Positions 51,913 through 62,166 of a DNA stretch of 64,000 bases are shown here, piece by piece. A program made the translations under genes and the position numbers. Origin of the DNA: Adiantum capillus-veneris (lineage: Eukaryota > Streptophyta > Polypodiopsida > Polypodiales > Pteridaceae); NCBI GenBank assembly GCA_014529385.2, contig CM043963.1, forward strand, positions 77,982,912 to 78,046,911, written 5' to 3'. The notes beneath the pieces were generated by a model. It saw only the letters and a program-made list of their open reading frames with translations. It had not been told where the DNA came from and made no database searches. Numbering within the stretch: position 1 is the first letter of the stretch; the number at the start of each line of letters is the position of its first letter.

Positions 51913-53968
51913 ATGGGGCCTCTAAACCCAAACCAATGGGCCTACCCTCACAAAATGTTCGTAAAGAGGTACGCACACTACTTGGGGCACCACCTTCTTT
52001 TGGGAGTGGAGAAGGAAACCAATCAAAATAACACTTGCACTCACCCACTCAAGCAACACACTTTGAAAACCCCCTTACTCTATATACACTTTGGACACTT
52101 GAACACCATCAACGATTATGCAACCCAATGCCGTGCATCAAAATGAAATATGAAATTTGTGGAATAGCATTCACCTTCTCCCCATAAGAATACCCATATT
52201 ACATCCAAACTCTTCCTCTCTCAAGCACTCATCAAAAAAATCATGCGCACAAGACTTGCCTCTCAAACACACAAGAGAATCACTTACATCAAACTAACAC
52301 ACCTTCCATAGAGAGCTCATCTCCATCTATGCAATGCCGTGAAACAAATAAAATCACCATAAGAGGTAGCCACATGCATATTTAATGAAGCAAAAGAGAG
52401 TTGGAGTGAGAAATTTCTTTAGACCAATTGAGTAAGTGTGGAGAAACAAACCAATGGTAAATTGAGAATAGAACACCTACTTGATTTCTCGTACACCTTT
52501 TAAGGGGAGGACAGACGCTGGCTAACCATCACGAATTGCGACACTTGAAAGTTTTGAAGATGATTTCATGGTCATTAACATAACCATGAGAGAGATCATG
52601 ATGTATTTACAAGTTATTGAGGTGCTACAAATGATTTATTGGGTTGATGGAGTAAGAGATGGTAGAATGGAAAGAGTGGAGAATAGAGTTGCACTTCCTC
52701 CAAAGAGGAGGGTTAGGAGGGAGGATGTGAAAGAGGGAGAGTTGGGGTTTTCTCTACTATTGATCAAGAAACAACATGAAGTTGAAAATATAGGTGTGTG
52801 TCCTTGAGTCTCTCCAAGGGGGGCTATTTATAGTTGTGTAGGAGTGGGATTATGCTACACTTAATTAGAGTAAGTGATTAGACCTAATTAAGTGTCCTTT
52901 TACCACTCATGGAATATTGGACATAAAAGGGACTATTTATTCACCAAAAATATCATTTTAGACCGTGAAGGCTCCATAGGGGTGCATAATGTAGGTGGGC
53001 CCCACCATGAGGCCCTACGGGTGGCTCCTGCGGGGTATCTCAACTTGTGTGTCTTGGCATTTAGAAAGCATCTTTAGGTTGGTCCCATCACATGCAAGTG
53101 ACCTTGAACACTCATTGCTCTTCTAGAAGATGAGTAGGGAAAAAATAAGATCTCACCCTCTTGATTTACTTGATTTACAGCTCCCTTTTGCTGCGAATCT
53201 GACAGATTTACACTATTTTGAGCATAACTTTTTACCTGTAGCTCGGAATGACATGCTTCAAAATGAAAAATTGACCTTCTCAACATGTTTAATATGAATT
53301 TGGACTATTCTTCATGCCCATGCACCAAGGAATTCGGTTTGGAAGGTCCACACTAGGCTAGGGAACCTTTTGCTTCCAAGTCTTCTTGTATGGGCCCTTT
53401 GCTTGTATGCATCCAAGGGGAATCATGTTTTCTCAAAAGGCTATGATGCTTAAACAAATAGAGGAGGGCCCAATATTATTTTCTTGTGAAAAGAATATAC
53501 AATTGGAGTCTTTTTGAAAGGAGAGAAACTATATGTATATTCTTAAGAGATATTGGGCCACCTATGTAGGGGGCATAGAAGACTTGTAGAGAGGGACCAT
53601 AATCTTTGGTAAAGACAAGTGGAGAGTTGATTTCCATGGGAATTTATCTATATGGGGTGGAAGATGGATATATTATTTTTCTACTACTAATTCACAAGTG
53701 GTAAGAAAGTTTGGGGGTATATAGTTGGTTATTGTATGCTTATTCTATTTACAAAGCAAAAAAGAAAAGGGTGGTAATATAAATATATGACTAAGGTGAC
53801 ATTTTTGGGAAGAGTATAATGTATGTGTCGCCACAAAGGTTAAACGAAGATGGAGAATTTACTCTAGATAACTTAATAGCGTAGAAAAATATATACACAT
53901 ATGAGGAAGAGGACGTTGAGTAGGCTGACAAATGTTGCAAAAAGATGGTTACCATTTTATGCCACTCA
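51913..53968 (-). mobile_element. 3' LTR of Gypsy-2 (end truncated)
   Basis: It matches 60104-62158 with about 30 differences over roughly 2055 bases by eye. On the - strand it begins TGAGTGGC at 53968, right after the polypurine tract. Its far end lacks the last 18 or so bases (to CCCTCA) that the 5' copy has; the Copia-C LTR begins there instead. An 80-codon ORF at 52568-52807 on the + strand is antisense to the element and identical in the other LTR, which follows from LTR identity and is not evidence of a gene. Confidence 0.8.
52824..52833 (-). promoter_or_regulatory. TATA box in Gypsy-2 3' LTR
   Basis: CTATAAATAG on the - strand, preserved in both LTRs (61016-61025 in the 5' copy). Confidence 0.5.
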
Positions 53969-53990
53969 TATTAGCCCTCCCCGAAGTCTA
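53969..53990 (-). other. Polypurine tract of Gypsy-2
   Basis: - strand CTTCGGGGAGGGCTAATA abuts the LTR start TGAGTGGC. It shares GAGGGCTAA with Gypsy-1. Confidence 0.7.
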
Positions 53991-54127
53991 GAGATATTCA
54001 TATCTTTAGGAGGACGGTGTTGCTTCTTTTTCTTCTTTTTTTTTCTCTTTTTTGTTTTCATTTTTCTTTTTTCAATAGGAGGAGTGTCATGCACTCTTTT
54101 ACTCCATTAGACCTGCTTTTCATTACC

Positions 54128-57100
54128 TCAATCCCATAAATCGGAGATGGGAGGGTTGCCTTGGGTATGTTCAGATTCCAAGGATGGTTCTTCTTTGCAC
54201 ATCAAAGCTTTAAAAATAGGTGGAGCATTTGCCAAGCCGAAGGGAGCCATGTCAATTTGGAGCTTAGACGATGTAGGCAGATGACTGCCTATCAACGGAT
54301 TGATACGTTGAAAGTAGGTCTTTAATCTCCATCCATTGACTCTAGTCTTGTGGAGTTTTCCTGATAAATCTGCTAATCTGTAACTACCATTCCCAAACTT
54401 TGTTTTTATCATGAAAGGTCCCTTCCATCTTTGCAAAAACTTTTTGTCAAGTCGAGTATCAAGTCGGTCATCATAGAGAAGAACCAACATACCTTCCTTC
54501 AATCCTTTCCCCTTGAGCTTCTTGTTGATTTTATCCCTTTGGCTTGTCGCTTTGGTGATGTAGTGATCAATGGACTCTTCTCTATCTAGCTCAAGTCGTT
54601 GGAGATCTAAGATCCTTTCATGTAGAACCTCTTTTGGTTTTTTTGCCACTGTTGCAAGAACGCGCAAGCTTGAGAGCTCTACCTCAATGGAGAGAAGTGC
54701 TTCCTGTCCATAAACTAGATGAAAAGGGGTGAATTGGGTAGATACCTTGAAAGATGTCCTATGTGCCCAAAGAGCAACCGTCAAATGGAGATCCCAATCA
54801 TTAGGCCGGTCCACAACCTGCTTAGAAATGATCTTACATATCATTCCATTCACTTTTTCCACCAATCCATTGCATTGAGGATAATAGGGTGTGGAATGCA
54901 GGTGTTTCACTTTTAACCTCCTCAAGAGATCATTCAAAAGGTCAGCCCTAAAACCTGGGCCTCGATCTGATAAGATTTCTAGGGGTGTTCCAAACCTACT
55001 ACAAATATGATCAAAAATAAACTTTGATACCTCTTCAACTGTGATTCGGGTTGTGCTTGTTGCTTCCGCCCATCGTGTCATGTAGTCAACACCCATGATG
55101 ATGAAAACCTTCCCTGTAGAAGTACGAGGTAGGGGACCTATTGCATCCACACCCCACTTTTCAAAAGGGCCATAAGATATTATTGGGACTCGAGGCTCAT
55201 ATGTTAATCGTCTATCCCTAGCAATTTGGCATGGCTTACATGCCTTACACCAATATTGGACATCACGATGTAAGCTCGGCCAAATAAACCGTGCTTGTAA
55301 AATCTTCCTACTTGTAATATATTGAGAAAAGTGACCACCACAGACATCATCATGACATGAAAGAAGAATTTTCTGTATCTCTTGCACACCTAGTACTCTC
55401 CTCAAGACCAAATCTTTCCCTTTGTGATATAAATCATCCCCGATCAACTGGTAAGGTGTGGCCTTCTTAACTAGTCTATGTCTTTGCACCTTGTCTAAGT
55501 GTTTGGGACACTCACCTGCTTGTAGAAAGAAGATAATGTCTTTTAGCTCCTCTTGACCTTGATATTTGGGTTCATATAGTTTCACACCTCCTACCACCAT
55601 TTGAAGCTTTTCATTTGCGAGTAAGTCTGCTTCCTTGTTATGAGTTCTCACAATGTATTGTACCTATGTTGCTTTAAAACCCTTCATCAAAGCTCTTACA
55701 CTACTAAGCCACTCAAACAATGTACGATTCTTGCACCTCCAAGTCCCTTGGATTTGCCTGACCACTAGCAAAGAATCACCTTTTATAATAAGTCTTTGTA
55801 TGCCTAATTCTTTGCATTCTTCTAACCCAAGGGTTAGAGCAGCATACTCATCCTCATTGTTAGAGTGAACACTGGGTAGAGTGATACCTTTTCTAACCAT
55901 TACCTCCTTTTGTGGGTTCAAAATGATGATTCCCCCTACTGCTTTGTCTTGTTGGTGTTGATAAGCTCCGTCAAAGCATAAAGTATGGGCATTATCAATC
56001 TCATTTACTTTGAACTGTTTTGAGCCTTCCTCTCTTTGTAGTCGTGATCCTTCCCTTTCTCTCACTTTGTAGGTGAGAATGTCTGCAAGTCCTGCTCTTG
56101 TGCTATCTTCTACAAGGAAAGTGTATTCAAATTCTTGGAGTTCAAGCACCCACTTTGCTATTCTAGATGAGAGGCTCATGTGTTGTACTACATATGGTAG
56201 ATTGTGCTCTAAGGTGAGAAAAACAAATGGCACAGGGAGAAGATACGATCGAAACTTCCTTACCGCAAACAAGATTGCAAAGACCACTCTCTCCATTTCA
56301 GTGTATCCCTTCTCGGCCGGAGTCATCACCTTGCTTGCAAAATAGATCGGCCTCATGTATGATGTTTTAGGATCTTTTTGCATCAAAACAACACCAATTG
56401 CTTCGAAACCTACACTTGGAGTGACATAGTAGGTCTCCTTTGGATCTAGTGGCATTAGGATTGGGAGAGAGCTAAGAATGCCCTTCACTTCCTCAAAACA
56501 TTTTGCATGTTCCCTCCCCCATTCAAATGTAGATTGGCTTGCCAACCTATGCAAAGGGGCGATGGCTTCTGCTAGGAGATGGATGAAGCGAGACATGTAC
56601 CTCACTTTGTGGTTGAAGGTCATTAGCTCCTTAGTTGTTGTTGGTGGAGATAATGACAAAAGGGCCTCTACTTTAGAAGGATCCACTCGAATTCCTTGTG
56701 AAGAAACCACATGGCCTAGCAAAACCACCTGAGATTCACCGATATGACACTTCTCTGGGTTGAGTTGTCCCCCAAATTGATGGAGCCTCTTAAGCCCCTC
56801 TTCAACCTTTTGGCAATGAAGTGATCTACAACTATAAATACAGAAATCATCCATAAAGACTCTTATAGATTTTCCAAAGAATGGCTGAAATACAAATATT
56901 GTGAACCTCATGAAGGTGCTAGGAGCATTGGTGAGCCCAAAAGGCATTACTCTGAATGCAAAACATCCCCAAGGTGTGATGAAGGTGGTTTTTGGTTGGT
57001 CTTCTTCTGCTATTCTAATTTGAAAATATCCTGAATACCCATCACACACTGTGTAGCATTCGTGACCTGCTACTTCATTCAAAATTTCATCTTGGAAAGG

Positions 57101-58675
57101 GAGAGGGAAGTGGTCCCTCTTTGTCGCAGCATTGAGGGGTTTGTAATCCACGCAGACCCTCCACTTACCATTCTTCTTGGGAGTGACTACAATAGGTGAT
57201 ACCCATTCGGAGTTGGATACTGGATAGATGAAGCCAGCCTTCAAGAGTCGATTCACTTCCTGTAGGAGAGCCTTTTGTTGCACAGATTCTAGTCGCCTTA
57301 ACTTTTGAGCCATGGGTTTGGTCCCTGGTTTCAATTCAATTCGATGCTCTATTACATCTACACCTCTTATTTGTGAGTAGTCAATGATAAACAAATTGGG
57401 ATACCTCCTTAACATATTGATGTAGGACCTCTTCTCCTCACAAGTAAGATCTTTTGCAAGCATCTTCTCAAATCCTTCTTCAAGGTGCTGGCATCTTTCA
57501 TCCCCTCGTGTGTGATTGTCTGTTGGCTTTTCTTCTACTGGAACATCTTGAGTGTTGGCGTTGAATACAATTCCCATTACCTCCAAAGAAGACTCCTCTT
57601 CACTGGTTGATGCTTCCTCATCACTTGAGTAAGGACTCTCCTCCTCGCTCTCTTCATCTGCCGTGGTTTCACAGTTGATATCTAGTTGCTTTCCTTCTCG
57701 CCAATCATACACCACCGGTTGACCCTTCTTAAGAATCAAACGACCACTTCCCCATTTTTGATCTGCATTCACAGCAATGAGCCAAGGCCTCCCTAGGATG
57801 ATGGGATAGCCCTCCCCCTTAGCTGGCATGACATACATATCCACTCGTGCATCTGTGTTACATACAGAGACTTTTACATTTTCAATGATCCCCAAACACT
57901 TCACACTTGAGTTGTTGGCTAGCCTAGCTTGACAATTAGAGGACTTTGTAATTTCAAGCCCTAACTTGTTCATTGATTTTTCCGTGATCACACACATTTG
58001 AGCTCCACCATCAACATATACATTAGACACCTTTTTACCCCTTATGTAAGCATCCACAATGGGTTCCACATCTTTTTGTAGCTTTGAGGCCACAACCTTA
58101 ATGGAAAGATTTGCTTTCTTTTTTGGAATTCTTGTACTTACCAACTTTGGCCATTGCCTTCTTACTTTGGCTGATAGGTGTAGAAGTTGAGGCCATGAAA
58201 TGTTTGGCTTTTGGGTTTGTAAATCCTCCAGGATGTTATAGGGCTCTAGCTCCTTTCCCAATGGGAAGTCGTTGATACCAATTTCCCTTTGCCTTGATCT
58301 TTTCTTCCTGCTACTTTCAGCTTCTTCCATCTTTGACTTCTTCTTCTTGTCCCTTCTGGCTGAATTTGTTCCTTCACTTCTCATGTCTTCATCCTTATCA
58401 TGTGCTCTTGTGCGTTTTTCTGCCGGCATAACATCAAAGTTTAGAGTATGCTCATCTATTACCTCTTCTAGCTTTATGATGTTGACTCCTCTTTCTTCCT
58501 CCTCATGTGGGACGGGAGGTATATTTGCTGGTGGTGGTGGTCGACGAAGGATTTGTGGGCCTTGAGCTTGTTCTTGCTGCACAGTGAGAGGAGGCGGTCT
58601 GGGGGGATATATGTCTCCCGGAAGTCGCCTTGGATGTGGACAATTGTACATGCCATGGCCCATTTCATTGCAATT
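54128..58675 (-). pseudogene. pol: Gypsy-2 pol, nearly intact
   Basis: One frame runs from within the zinc knuckle (58675) to 54128, interrupted only by TAG at 55664-55666. Order: end of CCHC knuckle (NEMGHGMYNC), Pro-rich and Lys/Arg-rich linker, protease (VYVDGGAQMCV near 58015), RT (WRVCVDYKPLNAATKRDHF; VFMDDF with MDD at 56856-56848), RT-linked RNase H (YVTPSVG to AGLADILTY), second RNase H (LCFDGAYQ near 55975, NNEDEYAAL near 55850, NKEADLLA near 55625), integrase (CHDDVCGGHF, WCKACKPCQ; DAIGPLP, SDRGPGF, NGLVEKVNG) and the tail GPFMIKTKFGNGSYRL. The RT box has Met-Asp-Asp preceded by Phe instead of Tyr-Val-Asp-Asp. The stop lies inside the second RNase H. Tandem RNase H domains place it with Tat-like gypsy elements. 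Confidence 0.92.
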
Positions 58676-59434
58676 CTAACATCGCAACTGTTGAGCTTGT
58701 CTTCGTTGATTGCGATTCCCTTTTCTTGGTTGTCGTTGTTGAGGTAGGCCTTGTACTAGATTCAGAGTGAGGTTCTCAAGCTGTTGAGTTAGCCTTTGTA
58801 AAACCTCTTGTTGAGAGTTATCTCCTATTTGTGAAGATTGTGCAAGAGGGGCCCTAATTGGTGCTTCCATAGTTTGTGAAGACTCCCTCTCACTCACTTC
58901 ATTCAAACCCCTTGCTCTATGTGCTTGGAAGTGTAGTTTTCTAAACTTGATGAAGGCTACCTCACGTGCTTCTTCGAAGGTGGATGGGAATTTTAGCTCT
59001 ACTTTAGCCTTTAAAAGTGGATACAAGCCAACCATAAATCTCTCTTTTTTTAGAAAGTTAGGTGCACCACCATGATTTTCTAATGTAGCCTCCCACATAC
59101 CCCATAGATTGACAAAGGTTGCTTCATAAGAGGGATAGTCTTCAAGTGATACCTGCTTATGTCCAATAAGACATTTCCATAGTCCTTCAGAAGTATCACC
59201 TTGCCCGAACTTGGAGAGGAAGCTTACTCGCAGTCTCTCCCAATTGGACTTGATTTGGGGTTGCAAGGTCTCATACCATGCTTTAGCTTCTGCTTTTAGA
59301 ACCAACGGGAAGGCTCGTAGCTTTACTTCCTCTTCATCTCTCCCGGATATGAGATGTGCCATCTCCAAGTTGTCAAGAAACTCTTGCGCATCTTCCCCAC
59401 TTCTTGCATAGAACGCGGGAAAAGAACTTAACAT
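58676..59434 (-). CDS. gag: Gypsy-2 gag
   Basis: A 252-codon ORF from ATG 59434 with a gag core (KAWYETLQPQIKSNWERL at residues 51-68, then SFLSKFGQGDTSEGLWKCL). It ends in a Gln/Arg-rich segment and a stop at 58676-58678. The stop replaces the second residue of the zinc knuckle (C-stop-NC...H...C), with the frame continuing intact into pol. By comparison Gypsy-1 has Tyr there. As it stands Gag would lack its RNA-binding knuckle unless the codon is read through. Confidence 0.88.
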   Translation of the reverse strand: MLSSFPAFYARSGEDAQEFLDNLEMAHLISGRDEEEVKLRAFPLVLKAEAKAWYETLQPQIKSNWERLRVSFLSKFGQGDTSEGLWKCLIGHKQVSLEDYPSYEATFVNLWGMWEATLENHGGAPNFLKKERFMVGLYPLLKAKVELKFPSTFEEAREVAFIKFRKLHFQAHRARGLNEVSERESSQTMEAPIRAPLAQSSQIGDNSQQEVLQRLTQQLENLTLNLVQGLPQQRQPRKGNRNQRRQAQQLRC

Positions 59435-59519
59435 TTTGTTTAGACTTTTTGAAATCTCTTTTTTTTAAAGAAACTTTTCTCTTACGGGCCGCACAAGATT
59501 ATTGACACTATAAATCTGA

Positions 59520-59732
59520 TTACATTAAAATGAAGATGTACACATCCATTGTTAATTCGTACTTTATCATAGGTAGAATAAATGGATTAATTGAAGCATT
59601 GATTTCATTGAGGCGAGTGGATCCAAATATCCTCCTTATGATAGACTGAAACCTAAACTTAGTTGCAATGATTATATGAATGGATTGCCGAGCAATAGGC
59701 CTAAAAGGTTCATTGTTTTGATCGTGATTCAT
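59520..59732 (-). CDS. Second leader ORF of Gypsy-2 (diverged duplicate)
   Basis: 70 codons, just upstream of gag. It aligns along its length with the leader ORF at 59816-60031. Shared pattern: IHI/VHI, K.F..Q.I...FG..RL.EI.AS.NP.ILP.I.YE...DV.IFIL, then stop. This suggests tandem duplication of a short module followed by divergence. Function unknown. Confidence 0.5.
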   Translation of the reverse strand: MNHDQNNEPFRPIARQSIHIIIATKFRFQSIIRRIFGSTRLNEINASINPFILPMIKYELTMDVYIFILM

Positions 59733-59815
59733 GTGCTACTCCTCGTTGTTGGTTTAAAGACCTCGTTCCTTCATATGGCCCTTGAGCACCCCTTCACCAC
59801 TCCTTGTTCCTGCCT

Positions 59816-60031
59816 TTAAAACAAAATGAAAACGTGAACATCAAAAGAAGTTTCATAATTGATGATTGGAAGTATAATTGGATTGGGTGATGCCAGTATT
59901 TCTCTAAGTCTTTCTGCACCAAACATAAAAACAATGCGTTGCTGGAAAAAGACTTTTCTATCTATGTGAACATTTACTCTAATGTGTTGTGCAAAATGAA
60001 ATGGATAGATGGGAACTCCATTGTTCATCAC
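59816..60031 (-). CDS. First leader ORF of Gypsy-2
   Basis: 71 codons beginning 50 bases after the primer site. It shares DRKVFFQQRIVFMFGAERL and NPIILPI blocks with the Gypsy-1 ORF at 4034-4255, and a FILF-stop end. Its position right after the primer site means it is the first ORF on the element's RNA. Confidence 0.55.
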   Translation of the reverse strand: MMNNGVPIYPFHFAQHIRVNVHIDRKVFFQQRIVFMFGAERLREILASPNPIILPIINYETSFDVHVFILF

Positions 60032-60061
60032 TAAAAAATTTGAAGGTAACCTGGAAATATG

Positions 60062-60085
60062 TTCCTCAGTGGGGACACCACTTTA
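60062..60085 (-). other. Primer-binding site of Gypsy-2
   Basis: - strand TGGTGTCCCCACTGAGGA, five bases after the LTR end CCCTCA. It corresponds to the Gypsy-1 site with two base differences. Confidence 0.75.
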
Positions 60086-62158
60086 TGAGGGCGAGCTTTT
60101 TGAAATGGGGCCTCTAAACCCAAACTAATGGGCCTACCCTCACAAAATGTTCGTAAAGAGGTACGCAAACTACTTGGGGCACCACCTTCGTTTGGGAGTG
60201 GAGAAGGAAAACAATCAAAATAACACTTGCACTCACCCACTCAAGCAACACACTTTGAAAACCCCCTTACTCTATATACACTTTGGACACTTGAACACCA
60301 TCAACGATTATGCAACCCAATGCCGTGCATCAAAATGAAATATGAAATTTGTGGAATAGCATTCACCTTCTCCCCATAAGAATACCCATATTACATCCAA
60401 ACTCTTCCTCTCTCAAGCACTCATCAAAAAAATCATGCGCACAAGACTTGCCTCTCAAACACACAAGAGAATCACTTACATCAAACTAACACACCTTCCA
60501 TAGAGAGCTCATCTCCATCTATGCAATGCCGTGAAACAAATAAAATCACCATAAGAGGTAGCCACATGCATATTTAATGAAGCAAAAGAGAGTTGGAGTG
60601 AGAAATTTCTTTAGACCAATTGAGTAAGTGTGGAGAAACAAACCAATGGTAAATTGAGAATAGAACACCTACTTGATTTCTCGTACACCTTTTAAGGGGA
60701 GGACAGACGCTGGCTAACCATCACGAATTGCGACACTTGAAAGTTTTGAAGATGATTTCATGGTCATTAACATAACCATGAGAGAGATCATGATGTATTT
60801 ACAAGTTATTGAGGTGCTACAAATGATTTATTGGGTTGATGGAGTAAGAGATGGTAGAATGGAAAGAGTGGAGAATAGAGTTGCACTTCCTCCAAAGAGG
60901 AGGGTTAGGAGGGAGGATGTGAAAGAGGGAGAGTTGGGGTTTTCTCTACTATTGATCAAGAAACAACATGAAGTTGAAAATATAGGTGTGTGTCCTTGAG
61001 TCTCTCCAAGGGGGGCTATTTATAGTTGTGTAGGAGTGGGATTATGCTACACTTAATTAGAGTAAGTGATTAGACCTAGTTAAGTGTCCTTTGACCACTC
61101 ATTGAATATTGGACATAAAAGGGACTATTTATTCACCAAAAATATCATTTTAGACCGTGAAGGCTCCATAGGGGTGCATAATGTAGGTGGGCCCCACCAT
61201 GAGGCCCTACGGGTGGCTCCTGCGGGGTATCTCAACTTGTGTGTCTTGGCATTTAGAAAGCATCTTTAGGTTGGTCCCATCACATGCAAGTGACCTTGAA
61301 CACTCATTGCTCTTCTAGAAGATGATTAGGGGAAAAATAAGATCTCACCCTCTTGATTTACTTGATTTACAGTTCCCTTTTGCTGCGAATCTGACAGATT
61401 TACACTATTTTGAGCATAACTTTTTACCTGTAGCTCGGAATGACATGCTTCAAAAGGAAAAATTGACCTTCTCAACATGTTTGATATGAATTTTGACTAT
61501 TATTCACACCCATGCACCAAGGAATTCGGTTTGGAAGGTCCACACTAGGCTAGGGAACCTTTTGCTTCCAAGTCTTCTTGTATGGGCCCTTTGCTTGTAT
61601 GCATCCAAGGGGAATCATGCTTTTTCAAAAGGCTATGATGCTTAAACAAATAGAGGAGGGCCCAATATTATTTGCTTGTGAAAAGAATATACAATTGGAG
61701 TCTTTTTGAAAGGAGAGAAACTATATGTATATTCTTAAGAGATATTGGGCCACCTATGTAGGGGGCATAGAAGACTTGTAGAGAGGGACCATAATCTTTG
61801 GTAAAGACAAGTGGAGAGTTGATTTCCATGGGAATTTATCTATATGGGGTGGAAGATGGATATATTATTTTTCTACTACTAATTCACAAGTGGTAAGAAA
61901 GTTTGGGGGTATATAGTTGGTTTGTATGCTTATTCTATTTACAAAGCAAAAAAGAAAAGGGTGGTAATATAAATATATGACTAAGGTGACATTTTTGGGA
62001 AGAGTATAATGTATGTGTCGCCACAAAGGTTAAACGAAGAGGGGGAATTTACTCTAGATAACTTAATAGCATAGAAAAAGATATACACATATGAGGAAGA
62101 GGACGTTGAGTAGGCTGATAAATGTTGCAAAACGATGGTTACCATTTTATGCCACTCA
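60086..62158 (-). mobile_element. 5' LTR of Gypsy-2
   Basis: 2073 bases, TGAGTGGC to CCCTCA on the - strand (TGAG/CTCA ends), flanked on the inside by the primer site and on the outside by the Copia-C pol end. High identity with the 3' copy points to a recent insertion. The TATA box at 61025-61016 is intact. No separate gene inside. Confidence 0.85.
61016..61025 (-). promoter_or_regulatory. TATA box in Gypsy-2 5' LTR
   Basis: CTATAAATAG on the - strand, about 1.1 kb from the LTR start. It would drive the element's RNA toward lower coordinates. Confidence 0.5.
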
Positions 62159-62166
62159 CTGGCTTC

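Noticed and set aside
52568-52807. 80-codon ORF identical at 60760-60999
   Set aside because: It lies antisense in both Gypsy-2 LTRs; identity follows from the recent LTR duplication, not from selection on a protein.
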